Source: Conchocele bisecta
Taxonomy: Eukaryota > Mollusca > Bivalvia > Lucinida > Thyasiridae
DNA length: 64,000 bases
Reading direction: 5' to 3'
Assembly (NCBI GenBank): GCA_029237695.1
Contig: CM055269.1
Span: 29,360,956-29,424,955, forward strand
Of the stretch, positions 12,138 to 27,100 are shown in pieces; the first letter of the stretch is position 1, and each line of letters opens with the position of its first letter. The notes below the pieces were generated by a model that was not told the origin of the DNA, did not search any database, and saw only the letters and a list, made by a program, of their open reading frames with translations. Both the position numbers and the translations under genes were made by a program.

Positions 12138-15100
12138 CTGTAGTCACAGGAGATTGGTTGATTGGTTGATTGATTGGTTCAATAGTAAGGTCATATGTGG
12201 CTGTGACTGCAAAAATGGGTCTTATGGATTTTGTGACCAGTGTAGCTCCTGATCAAATAACACATTCCTGTAGCTTTATAATGATGTGTATTGCTTGTTA
12301 GAAACATGATAGGCATTTCATTAATGGAAGGCATACGTACAGTCTGATCAGGATCTGCACTGTTCGCAAAACCCATAAGCCCCATTTCTCCAGTTACAGC
12401 CACAAATACATGACTAACATTTTGTAACTTGAACAGAGCTCCAGATAAGCTGCGTATTTGCTTAAATACCCAATTAAAATTGTCAAAAACCCAATTGAAA
12501 TCAGAAGTAGCGAGTATCAAAAAGCAATAAAAAATGTATGGTACATTTATCATATGTTCCATGAAAACACATCTTAGTATTAATATTCAACAGGGCTCCA
12601 GATAAGGAATTATTATTTGAATATTGTCACTCCATAATTTCTGAAGCAATTGGTTATTTCAAAATTTTAATTGGGTAAAATGAAATCACACTACTGTTTA
12701 CACGTCCACAGACAGCAATTATTTTATAGCCCATACTTATTTATCCGTGACATGGTGTGGATGGGTGTGAATGTCGCTAGTGTCTGTTGTTGGCACATTT
12801 GTATGGCAAGGCAGATACAGTAGAATCTCTCTAAACTGGACACCCTGAAAACGTCAGGGAGTTTAACTTTGATAGGTTACACTGGTATTTATTTCTGAAG
12901 TTAATGTCTGTTCATGACTACCAAGTACAACAAGAGCTGTAGGAGAACAGCATAGCTCGACTACGAGGGTTGTCGATGTACACATAGCTTGACAAACAAG
13001 GTGGCTGCGGCCTGCATAAAAACCTTAACCAAGGTTGACTAAAAAACTTTATCAAGGGAAATTAAGTAAGTAATTCAAGGTTAAATGTAGGTCAATGACA
13101 GATATAGGTCAGGGGTTATTGATGTACATCACTAGGAGATGAAGTTTTCCAAGTATGGTTGCTGTAGGCCCAGGAGTATTCCATATACAAGCTTCACTAA
13201 AATAAAAACCTTAACCAATGGGAAATAACTAAGTAATCCAAGGATAAAAGTAGGTCAAGGTCAAATATAGGTCAGGGATTATTGATGTACATCACTAGGA
13301 GATGAAGTTGTCCAAGTATGGTTGATGAAGGCCCAGGAGTATTCCATATACAAGCTTGACTATAAACATTAGCCAAGTAATTCAAGGTTAAATGTAGGTG
13401 AAGGTAAAATATAGGTCAGGGGTTATTGATGTACATCCCTATGAGAAAAAGTTATCCAAGTATGGTGTCTGTATGCACAATAGTATTCCATCTACAAGCT
13501 GGACTAAAAACCTTAACCAAGGTTGACTAAAAACCTTAACCAAGGGGAATTAAGTAATTAATTCAAGGTTAAATGTAGGTCAAGGTCAAATATAGGTCAG
13601 GGGTTGTTGATGTACATCACTAGGAGATGAAGTTGTCCAAGTATGGTTGGTGTAGGGCCAGGAGTATTCCATCTACAAGCTTGACTAAAAACCTTAACCA
13701 AAGAGAATTAACTAAGTAATTCAAGAGGAAATGTAGGTCAAGGTCAAATATAGATCAGGGGTTATTGATGTACATCCCTATGAGAAAAGGTTGTCCAAGT
13801 ATGGTGTCTGTATGCACAATAGTATTCCATGTACAAGCTTGACTAAAAACATTGACCAAGGTTGACTAAAAACCTTAACCAAGGGGAATTAACTAAGTAA
13901 TTCAAGAGGAAATGTAGGTCAAGGTCAAATATAGGTCAGGGGTTATTGATGTACATCACTAGGAGATGGGAGATGAAGTTTTCCAAGTATGGTTGCTGTA
14001 GGCCCAGGAGTATTCCATATACAAGCTTCACTAAAAACCTTAACCAAGGGGAAATAACTAAGTAATCCAATAATAAAAGTAGGTCAAGGTCAAATATAGG
14101 TCAGGGATTATTGATGTACATCACTAGGAGATGAAGTTGTCCAAGCATGGTTGATGTAGGCCCAGGAGTATTCCATATACAAGCTTGACTATAAACATTA
14201 ACCAAGTAATTCAAGGTTAAATGTAGGTGAAGGTAAAATATAGGTCAGGGGTTATTGATGTACATCCCTATGAGAAAAAGTTATCCAAGTATGGTGTCTG
14301 TATGCACAATAGTATTCCATCTACAAGCTTGACTAAAAACCTCAACAAAGGTTGGTTGACTAAAAACCCTAACCAAGGGGAATTATCTAAGTAATTGAAG
14401 GTTAAATGTAGGTCAAGGTCAAATATAGGTCAGGGGTTGTTGATGTACATCACTAGGAGATGAAGTTGTCCAAGTATGGTTAGTGTAGGGCCAGGAGTAT
14501 TCCATCTACAAGCTTGACTAAAAACCTTAACCAACGGGAATTAACTAAGTAATTCAAGAGGAAATGTAGGTCAAGGTCAAATATAGATCAGGGGTTATTG
14601 ATGTACATCCTTAGGAGAAAAGGTTGTCCAAGTATGGTGTCTGTATGCACAATAGTATTCCATGTACAAGCTTGACGAAAAACCTTAACCAAGGTTGAGT
14701 AAAAACCTTAACCAAGGGGAATTAACTAAGTAATTCAAGAGGAAATGTAGGTCAAGGTCAAATATAGATCAGGGGTTATTGATGTACATCACTAGGAGAT
14801 GAAGTTGTCCATGTATGGTGGGTGTAGGGCCAGTAGTATTCCATATACAAGCTTGACTAAAAGCCTTAACCAAGACGTGACGGTGACGGTGACGCCGGGG
14901 TGACAACATAAGCTCTAACTATTATTCGAATAGTCAAGCTAATAAGGGATGTCTTGTAATGCTCAATGTATTTATAGAATAGAAAATGTGTTCATAGAAC
15001 ACGGATGCCCCCCATACCACTTAGAGCAATGTGTGTATGAAATATGAAGCAGATGTGTGAAAAGAAACAAAAATTATTGAGAAAAGATTAAAAAAGTTAA

Positions 15101-18100
15101 ACACATTTGCTTTACAAAGAAGGTGAACATAAGACCCCAGTGACCTTGACCTTGGGTGTTCAGGTATGGGTCATTATCGAAACAAAGCACCATTGTGGGC
15201 AAATATTATTGAAATTGGTGAAGGAGTTAAGGAGGTATTGAGAAAACATTAAAAACTTAAACGCATTTGCCTTACAAACAAGGTGAACACAAGTCCCCAG
15301 TGACCTTGACCTTATTTAAATTGGTGAATGACTTCAGGAGTTATTGAAAACTTAAATGTATTTGCCTTACGGACGCATGCACAATAAATTGGTTGGGACA
15401 ATCTGTTAATTAAGTCCAACGCTCTGCCACTAGACTATCAATCCCTGCACACTGGCCACAAAGGCAACATACCTGTTGCCGGCTTACAAGCTCACGTGTG
15501 CTTTATTATTTATTGTCATCATGAATTACGGGTGTTCTTTACACCCACGTTCCTTACCTAAAGAATTGTAGACAAACTGGCAGAGGTGGTTGTACAGGAT
15601 CCTGTGCAGACGTGTGCCAAGTTCCAGCAGGACAGATTCCACGTTCTTCCCATCGAGGTTGTCGGTTATAGTACAGTGCAGCTGGGTTACAAACTTCACC
15701 ACCTTGGAACATGCCTGAAACAAGAATTCAGTAACACTGATGGGGGATGTACCCTTCAAAACCTTAACACAAAGGTCTAAGTCATCTGACCTTGACCTTC
15801 AGCACAGGGACCTCATAGGAGGGTTATACAATGCAAACTAATGAAATACCAAGACATGTCTTCATTTAGAAGCAAACCATTCAATAATTGCTGTCTGCTG
15901 ATGTGCAAACAGCAGTGTGATTTTATTTTACCAAATTAATTTTTTGAAATACCCAATTGTTTCAGAAATGATGGAGTGATAATACTCAATTACTCATTCC
16001 TTATCTCGAGCCCTGCCGGTACTGTTGTTTGAAGCACAGCTTGCTGAGATTAATCACATTATGTGAAACTGTTGGTGCAGCAAGATTTCGTGTTTCCTTA
16101 TTCCTCAGGGCTATATTTAATTACATTGTCTGTGCACAAAACAACACAACAGATCTAATTTTCTACCATTAAACATAATATGGTTAACAAATCTCATAGG
16201 AATATGTTGTATTGCATTTTGCAACCCACACAGGCAAAACAGAGCAGAACAGTGATTGAATTAGTGTAGATTCTGGGACCATCATATAAATCATTGGCAA
16301 TGTAAACCAATCGAAAGGAAAGTGAAAGTGAATGGGTTTATTGTTTGTTTCTTTGTTTATTGGTGTTTCAACAGCTAAGTTCATGTAAGGCCGGGCAAAC
16401 GGGTTCGATCCCAGTTTAACCTGCTGCATTGGGGGGAAAATCCCAAAATCAGAACGGAATATTTACATCAAGAAGAAATATATTCAGCCCTGAAATTAGA
16501 ATAACCCCTGGTGCCAGGTCCATACCACACATGTCACTTGGTCCCTTCCCCTACAATAGGATTACGAAAAATCGTAAAACTCACATAAAAGGTATAACCA
16601 GATTCAACTGTCACGTACAAAATGCCAAAGACGTATGTGATGGCCAAACCAGATTGTGAATGGGTTTAACGTTTCAGCAACAGCTAAGTCATATAGAGAT
16701 GGGACTGCAGTTTAAAGTCTCATCCGACAGACCAGTGGGATGTAAATACTATGGAAGTAGTTTTCAGGCTTATGGGTTTTGCGACCAGTGTAGATCCAGA
16801 TCAGTCTGTGCATCCGCACAGTCTGATCAGGATCTGCACTGTTCGCCATTCCATCAATGAAACACCTGTCATGTTTCTAACAAGCAATATAGATTATGGG
16901 TTATTTTTCCCATAAAAAATATTAAAAAAAAAAATTCAGCCTGGTAACCGATTGATTTGGATTCAGCATATTCCAATAATGTTAAAACAGTCCTTCACCG
17001 TCCATTACGACAATTTGCTTCCAGGACTATTTTTAAGCACATATTCTGGATTATAAACAGTCTATAAGCCAAATTTCTCAAGTCACAGCCACATATGAGT
17101 ACATGCTCAGAAAGATTTATAACCAGCTGGCAATGCAATACCATGTAATTGAAGTTTGTTTTCAATGTAATTAAAATGTAACTACTGTCTGTTCCACGTT
17201 TTGCTGCCGACAAACTTTTGGCACATTCAATTTTAAAAATATTTAATTGTAAGTACAATGTACCTACACCCTCCCAAAATAAAAATTATTTCATGGAATT
17301 CCATCAAATATTGATTTCATTGTGAAACTAGAAAATGTGTTCATAGCCCCACATACTGCTTTGATAATAAACGAGTCAAAATTCCGTGTCTAAAAAGGGA
17401 GATATTCCATGACCCGGGGGTCGAACCCACGTGGGCCCAGGTACCCCTAAATATGTAAAAAATGTCCAAGTGTGTGGGCTTGTGACGTTGACTCTGGGCT
17501 GTGATAATGTAATAAATTCAGTATAATAATTCTGCATACTTTTAATCATCAAATATATGCAGTTGTTAGTTCTATATGAAATAATGCATTTCTGGAAAAA
17601 TAAATGATTACTCCCTCAAAGTATACTTTGCTAGATAAGTATACTTTGAAATTTTGATGAAATCGGCTACTGACACTTTCCTTTTTTTCTGACCAGGCCC
17701 TTGCCAAGTCGAAAAGAAAGTCAGACAAGAAACGAGGCAAAGCCACGAAGGCCAGGTTTTTTGCAAGCATGGACACTTGGATAACATAATTATACCCACT
17801 TTTTGTAGACTAGATGGCCGTGGCCTGCATGTCGCGCCTTGGGGCGAGGCATGGACACTAAAACAAGAGGGCCATGATGGCCCTAATTCGCTCACCTGAC
17901 TCCATGAACACCAGAGGAGAATGCGACATTGAGTTCATGTGTTTTAAAAAAATTGTGCTATTTTTAGATGGCGATCATCTTGGATTAAGCGATGACTGTC
18001 AGTTTACCAAATCTGAAAATACTTCACCCAAAGATCTTAACTTCCTATGAAGTTTGGCCAGCATCGGCCATGTGGTTCCTGAGAAAAAGACGTTCAAAAT

Positions 18101-21100
18101 CTTGAATAAATGGACCTTTTGGTCGCCTCATCGATACCTTCAATTTGATACATTGTATATGGCATGAGCATATTCGGTCCAAAAAAAAATGGACCCCAAT
18201 TTGACCCCACGGGCCATGCCCATTTTTGACCCCGGGGTCACCATTTTCACAACTTTGAAAGAGCATAGTAAATCGATCATTCCTACCAAGTTTAGTCGAA
18301 ATCCGGCCAGCGGTTCATGAGAAGAAGATTTTTTAAGAATTTATGCTATTTTTAGACGGCGGCCATCTTGGATTAGCGATGACCTCCATTTTAACAAATC
18401 TGAAAAGGCTTCACCCATGGACCATAACTTTTAAGTTTGGCTACCATGGGCCAAGCGGTTCATGTGAAGAAGAATTTTGAAATCTCTAATAAAAGAACGA
18501 TCTTTTGATCTTTCGGCGGCCATCTTGGATGACATAACAATCCGATTTCGAAAAAGAATGCACCAGAGTGATTGCCTCATTGATACCTTCAATTTGATAT
18601 ATGACATGACCATATTCGGTCAAAAATAAAATTTGACCCCAATTTGACCCCACGGGCCACGCCCATTTTTGACCCCGGGGTCACCATTTTAACAACTTTG
18701 AAAGAGCAATGTACGTCGATCATTCCTACCAAGTTTTGTCGAAATCCGGTTAGCGGTTCTTGAGAAGAAGATTTTTGAAGAATTTGTGCTATTTTTAGAC
18801 GGCGGCCATCTTGGATTATGTGATGACGTCATTTTAACAATTTTGTAATCCCCCTACCTAAGGACCATGACCATGAAGTTTGGTGACTATAGGCCCAATG
18901 GTTACCGAGGAGAAGACGTTTGAAAATGTTTACGGACGACGACGGACGACGACGACGACGGACGACGACGGACGACGGACACATTGCGGTAACAATAGCT
19001 CACATGAGCTTTGCTCAGGTGAGCTAAAAATAGATATAGTAGATGGAAAAACTTTAACGAAAAAACTTTAACCGGACACACGGACGTACAGACGGACGGA
19101 CGTCCGTATGCCAAAATGCCGACGATATCGCGCTTTCGATGATAAACACCCATGTGAAGTATCAAGGTAATGAGTGAAGCAGTTGCAGAGATATAGTACA
19201 CGAAAAAACAAATAAATTCAAAGTAATTTGACCTTGACATTGCGCACAGTGGCCACACGGTTGGGGGTTAGAGTGAAAATATGGACGATGATAAACACCC
19301 ATGTGAAGTTTCAAGGTAATGGGCGAAGCAGTTGCAGAGATATAGTATAACAAAAAAGTTTTAACCAAAAAATTTAACCAGACGTACGTTAAAAAGTTAA
19401 CGTTGAAAATGGCTAAGTCAATTACGTAGAAATAATAGGTGAAGGTAAAAAAATGGTCACATGTTGGATAGTTGTATGTGGTAGGCACCCCTTGGTTATG
19501 AAGCGGTTAAGAAATTGACTTAAAACACAAAAACTTACATTGTAAACGCGAAAAGTTAACATTGAAAATGGCTAAGTTGAATGCGCGGAAAAAATGGGTC
19601 AAGTTAAAAAAAAAGTAACATGTTGGATAGTGATATGTGGTGGGCACCCCTTGATTATGAAGCTGTGAAAGTTTGGTGGTCCGCCCGCCGCCCGCCCGGC
19701 TTTCGCCAATCCAATAGCCTGGATTTTTTTCTTCAAAAAACCTGGCTAAAAATGGAGAAGGGCTGATATATTTCACATTCAATTACTGACTGAATCACTT
19801 AAAAATGATTAGTGTTTGACAAATTATGATCTTCAGACAAAACTTTCAACAGGCTACGTCAGTCAGGTGTTAATTCTGAATACACCAAGTTTGTTTTGTT
19901 ACAATTATCGAGTGATTACTGATTACCGCCAAGGTCATCCGATTGTGAAAACATATGACATTGTGTGCTTGATTTTAACTGCCCAGGACGATCTGATGTT
20001 TGTTTTAATGGGTACCGATTAGTGACAGTTTGTGAATTTGTAACTTTCAGGGACACATTTTACTGGCTGTTCAGAGGTGTTTAGACGATTTTAAAGAAAA
20101 TTGCATGGCCGTTGGCCGGAGTAGAGAGGTGACCGTTTGAGAGAGGTGAAATAATGTTAAACTATAACGTGGGGAATTCAAACCGACCGTTGTTGAGAGG
20201 CGACCGTTGTAGGGAGGTGGCCGTTACAGGAGGTTGGACTGTACGAGACATGCCATGTGATTTTGTACCTTCGGACATCTGCGTAATTTCATTAAATACG
20301 TTTACAAAATTTACAATATTTTCATAAATAAAGTAAAAAGTTGACAAAATTTTCATTCAGAGTACATGTGGAATGTAAAAGCATTTCATGAAATTAGGTA
20401 GACGTCCGAAGGTACAAAATCACATGGCATGCCTCATGTGAACCACTGTGCCACCATGTGAGTGCGGGTACATACCGGTGTGCCCATCTGGGCGAGGGCG
20501 GAGTCATCGTCGGGCTTGAAGTCGCCCTTCTTCTGTTCTGTGGCGAGGATGTAACGCACCCAGCCGCAGATGGACGTCACCACCCTGGAGTAGACAAGGT
20601 TTGTAAGCACGTATACGTGGTTGTGACTAGAGCAAGGGGGTCATGGCCTTTTGTGGTAAGTCTATTTGATTTGATTTATTTATGTTAAACAGCCTATCAA
20701 CAGCTGAGGTCATTTAAAGCCAGCCAACGGGTTCGATCCCGCATGTAAACTGCTGCATTGGGGAGAAAATGCCAAATCAGAACGGAATATTTACATCGAA
20801 ATAAACATATTTTCAGCCCTGAAATTATAATAATCTGGCCTGGTGCCAGGTCCATACCATACAAAAGTTACTTGGCCCAGTCTCCTAAAACGAATAGGAT
20901 TAGGAATAATCGTATTACTCATACAAGGGGTATAACGAGATTAAACCCTCACATACAGGAATGCCAAAGATGTACCTGAGGGCCAAACCAGTAGCCGATT
21001 TCACCAACGTTGCAAAGTATACTTATCTAGCAAAGTATACTTCGAGGGAGAAATTTAAATATAAATTTATTAATTTTTATTATACTGAATTTATTACATT

Positions 21101-24100
21101 ATCACAGCCATTTTGGCTGTGATAATGTAATAAATTCAGTATAATAATTCTGCATACTTGTAATCATCAAATATATTCTATATGAAATAATGCATTTCGG
21201 GAAAAATAAATGATTACTCCCTCAAAGTATACTTTGCTAGATAAGTATACTTTGCAATGTTGGTGAAATCGGCTACTGATCTCCGGTCAGGATTCCGGTA
21301 AGGATGAATCCCGATCGTTGAATTACCCATTGCATGCTGCCACCTGCCACCCACCTGCGGCAAGTCTAGATTTTTCTAGAAAAGTTGTACAGATTGGTAA
21401 GTATCTACAAACTATTTATTATAACAACGATGGGTGTTTCACTAACTGAACGGTGTCTAGTGCAGACTGCGGATCTACACTGGTCACAACAGCCAAATTG
21501 TCACAGAACTTACAGTAGTATATTATTTGCTCGTCAAATATGTCAGCGTTACCTCTCGAGACCAATATCGATCTTGGCCTCCATACTGTCCCTCAGGTCC
21601 CGCTTCTTATGTAGGCATTCAGCATACAGGGGTGACGACCTGAAATATGGCTCATACGTCAGCTCTCGTCGCTTATCCAACAGGAGGAGTTACAGAGCTC
21701 CAGATAAGTTTTGTATCTAAAGAATATTGAACCCCCATATTTCAAATTCAATGCATATTTTACTTTTACAAAAATGTTATTGATTTTCTTCCTTATTAAA
21801 TAGGGAACAAAAGATAAAAATTAAAACAAATTTAAAAAACAGTGTTTGTTTTTTGCAGCTCAACTATTAAAGTAAATTATCAACTTTATTACAATATTTC
21901 ACATTGATGTGAGTATTTCGTACTCCCACTTTTGATAATCAATGCATATTCTGCTAAAATAAGTACATAAAATACGCCAATACACACCTTATCTGGAGCT
22001 CTGGAGTTAGCAATTTGATGAAAATACGTCAGAAAATTTATTGAGCTTCGACCCATTAAACTTCCCAATTTTGGGCACGAGAAATCATGTACCAAAATGC
22101 TTGGCTACCCAGCCAGCTGATACTCACATAAAGAGGGGTACGGCACTGTCCATGAACTGCTTCTCAAACAGGTGGAACAGTGTGTTGGCCTGGGACACGA
22201 CGTCGATGAAGTAGATCTGGGGCGGGGTCTTCGGTTCGGCCAGTGGGATCCCTACATCAAATGATCCCGGTTACAATGACTTGAGAATTATGCCCACCAT
22301 CGCGCATTGTTGAATGAACAAGTTTTGCATCATGAACCTGGTCGATGTCAAACTGTTTGATTTTTAGTTAAAATTTATAACACGTTTTGGACATGCTGAT
22401 ATAGATGTGAATAGTATAAATTGTCCATCAGCTGAGTAAAAGTATCTTCCATTGTTTGTGTTCAGTGTAGCTCCAGATCAGGGTTTACATACAGTATGTT
22501 AGCCGATCGTAATCTAAACTAGATATATTCTGATTATGAGTACATTGAAAATATTAGTGTCATAGCTTGTTATATTCAAAACTAAGAGATACTGTACAGA
22601 ATATGTGGCTGTGACTGGAGAAATGGGGCTTTGCGAACAGTGTAGATCCAGATCAGACTGTGCATCCGCACAGTCTGACGCACAGTCTGATCAGGATCTG
22701 CACTGTTTTCAATTCTATCAATGAAATAACTGTCATGCTTTTAACAAGCAATATAGATTGCTATCAGGCCACAGGAGCATGCAATTTGATCAGGAGCTAC
22801 ACTGGTCACAAATCCCAAATCCCATAAGCCCTATTTTTTCCAGTCACAGCCACATATGATAAATGGAGAATGAAAATGGAGTTTAATGACCCATCGACTC
22901 ATCTTGCTAAGTACACCTTGAGGGAGAAATTTTCAAGTTATGGATACATTTATTAATTTTTATTATACTGAATTTATTACATTATCACAGCCATTTTGGC
23001 TGTGATAATGTAATAAATTCAGTATAATAATTCTGCATACTTTTAATCATCAAATATTTGCAGTCGTTAGTTCTATATGAAATAATGCATGTCGGGAAAA
23101 TAAATGATAACTCCCTCAAAGTACACTTAGCTAGATAAGTATGCTTTGCAATTTTGGTGCAATCGGTTACTGGTAAAATATAAGGGTCATACCTTGCAGG
23201 CCGATCTCTATGGCGTAGTCTATATGCTGGGACACGAGGTACACTATCAGCACGTCCAGGATCTTAACTGCATTCAACGCCGCATCTGAACTGGCCGACA
23301 ACTGAAGGGAAAAGGTGGCATAAAAAATACAGTGACACTGCAACCTGTGAATTTATGAATTGATGGTTTCAGGTTACCTTAGCCAGTATCATCAATTGCT
23401 ACCAGAAATAATTGTAATAATTGTAATACGAAAATTGTGTCTTTAGTACACAGATGATGCTCCATGTGATGGCTTTTTCATTAACAAAGGTTTGTGAGAG
23501 TCAAACAATGCCCAGAATATCGGAGGAATCACATTTATATTAGTTTCACTAAACTTTGTACGACTAAAATGTTTGTAACTGCAAATTTAGGATCGTCTGG
23601 AAATTTCAATTGATGGATTTACATTTATTGAGCATAGGCTGCATATGCAGCCTATGCTCAATAAATGTAGATCCAATAATTGTTTACAAGAAAATATTGT
23701 TAATGTGAAATTTACAGACTATCATAATTTTGCACTTACAAACATTTTAGTCATACAAAGTTTAGTGAAACGGCCCCCAGATGATCAGAAGTGAATCGTT
23801 CTTACACTGACCCCTTCAATTATCTAACAATGTATCGAGCAACACTGAGCAGGAACAATTCTATACATATGATATGGCACATTTTGACAAGGGTATACAT
23901 ACTGTGTGACACCGTTTAAATGCCATTTTGGTCTCCTGTAGGATGTTGATGGAGACTTCTTGTGAGAGGAATGTTTCTCCACCATAATTCTCCACAGTGG
24001 GCCCGAAGTTGCTTTTGGTCACGTCCGCTATCTTGGCCTGTAAGTCTCGCCGCAGCTCTGACAAGCTGGAATAGAGGGCTGCCATCAATGGTCAGTATAT

Positions 24101-27100
24101 GCACAGGTGCCAGAAAAAAAATCAGCGATAATATCTAGTTTCTAATATAAATAAAAAGGTCAGCAACGCTGTGAAACACGCACCTTTTTCAAACCCGTTA
24201 AAATGATAGAAATTGTTACCTTACAATATCATTTCATGATGAATATTTGTAAACAGGCATCATTCAGCATCACAGTGTCATTTAGCAGGTTAAACAGTAA
24301 TTGGTGTCTGTTTTACAGCACTATTTGTCCATATAATCTTCCCCACAAAAAGTCGTCCAAATCGATGGTCCCCTGGAACAGCGAAGCGCGTTCCGATTGA
24401 CTCTTTCTGGAAATGACGTCACGTCACGCGAGTTTTGCTGTAACAATGACAGCCAAATTGTTTTTATTCACAATTATTCGGCACAACAAATTTTGAATGG
24501 TGCACATTCCATTCTAGATATATGAATCGACGTATATAATATAGATATAGTCTGGACAATGCCCTGGGAGACTGACAACACCACGAAATACCTGCCTACC
24601 TGTACACATTATTAATATTTTCAGGGGCCGTCAATTTCAACGACTTTTTCTGGAGAGAATGGGGTGACAAAACTAGTGCTATATCACATGCACAGTGTAC
24701 TTTTTAACCTGGTAAACAGCACTGTGACGCTGGATGCTGTATGTTTATACATATTTCATGGAACTTGTTATAGTAACCTACCGATTCTTGTCATTTTAAC
24801 GGGTTTGAAATATGCACATGTTTTACTACATTGCTGACCTTACACTTATACTAAAATGATACGGGCATGCGATGTTTTTCAGTCACCTGTCAGTATATGT
24901 GATCCTAATGAAACTACAGTTTAATCTCTCTACAACAGCCACCTACTGGAAGACAAAAAACTGATTGATTGACTGGTGTTTAATGGCCTATCAACAGTTA
25001 AGGTTATTTGAGCAAATAATATATCGAGAACGTCATGCAAGTGTATTGATATCCAGTTCATTTTGTAAGGCTATGAAATATGTGGAAATTGCGAAGCTCG
25101 ACGAATCAATCCTATTTTCTTTAATTCATCTCGAAAGTATATGTTGTTACCACTCATTTGAACCGTCTCGACGAGACGGTTCAAATGAGTGATAACAACA
25201 TATACCTTTATGGAGAAATAAACTAAATAATGAGATTTTTTTCAACAAAAATTATCGAAAAATTGCGAAGCTCGACGAGGAACTCCCACAGTTTCTGAAC
25301 CGCGCTAGTAGCAAAGTATACTTTGAGGGAGTAATAATTTATTTTTTTATTTTTCCAGAAATGCATTATGTCATATAGAACTAACAACTGCATATATTTG
25401 ATGATTAAAAGTATGCAGAATTATTATACTGAATGTATTACATTATCACAGCCAAAATGGCTGTAAATCACAGCCATAAATTCAGTATAATAAAAAATAA
25501 TAAATTTATCTTAAAATTTAAAATTTCTCCCTCAAAGTATACTTTGCTACAAAAGTATACTTTGCAATGTTGGTGAAATAGGCTACTGATACAAATGATA
25601 TACAACAATTTATTTGTCGTCAGTCAGTAAATATTCACCCAATGCAAAGCTTGTACCTGATAAATATTTAGAAGTTTGATGTCTTTTCTACATTTTTTTT
25701 GCAGATTTGACTACATATTTCAAATCCTTAGTATCAACATCAAAAGAGGTTATTGAAACAGGCTAAATTACTGTAATAATCTTAACAAATATTTGGACAC
25801 CATAAGTTTTGGAAAACCTGTATAAATAGAGGTTTTCCAAAAGCATATTGTGACCAAATACACAGTTATTGTGGTAAACTAGTACAAGCATACTAAACTT
25901 AAATATTGGGAGTCTTTGTTGTGGGAAACCATAAATGTATATTGATGGTCTAGTAACATAAGGTCGTAACTGCTATGCTAAAGCATAGCACTTACGACCT
26001 TATGTTACTAGACCATCGATATGTGTTTCCCAGCACAAATGGTGTCCGAATACAAACATAATATACAAGAAATGCGTCTGTCGAACGCGGATGCCACCTG
26101 CAGCATATTTGAGAAACTGTGACAAAGTGGTTAACCGAAAAGTGTGACGGACGGACGGACGGACGACAGACAGACGGACGGACGGTCCAAACACTATATG
26201 CCACCCGTTTCTTCGAAACCCGGTGGCATAAAAAGAAAGAATTTAATCAAATATAAGAAACTAATACCAACCCTCCAGATTCAATTCTCTTCTTCTGGTG
26301 GTCCATACTTTCATAATACCGTTGTAGAAGGGATCCACACCTCTCATGTAAATACTTGGTCTCAAAACTGAAATAGCAACACATGTGAAAGGTGTGACCA
26401 CACCATTAAAGACTTATGTGTACCATAACAAATAAGAACAGACATGAAAATGTCTCAAACCGTAAAACCAGGTGACATTCACCCAATAAATTAGGTTACA
26501 GTGACACAGATTTGTGATACTTGATGGACCCAGTGAGTGTCAGTATCCCAAGTCAAATATGAGCTGAACTGCACCATTTGTGTATATATTCTGATTAACA
26601 AAAAAACACAATTTTCTGATGAATTTATTGGGAGAACCCATAGCAGACTTAATGATTAAAGGATTAACAGACTGTCACATAACCTGATTGATGGTTTTTT
26701 CCACATCCATTGAACAGCAAGGTCATATGAAGACAGTAATAATTGTACTTGTATGGGGGGGGGGGACACTAAACAGTATGTTACATGTGTTGGGTGTTTC
26801 TGATTAATGAAATAGTCCAAATTTGAAAGGGAGAGTACATTACACATGCTTAAGGTGAAAGTTGCTGAACTCCCACTGTGCCCGACATAATTAACCCTCA
26901 CTACGCTGGAGACGAAAATTGTCGTCTGCTGTTTTTCATTCTTGCCTTAATTCTTAACAATAAACCTGTTTTGACAGCACATGAGAATCGTCTCCAGTGG
27001 AGACGATTCTCATGCGCTGCCAAAACAGGTTGTTATCACGAAATATTGAAGATAAAACATTTCCAGCAGACGACAAAATTTAATTCAGCGTAGTAAGGGT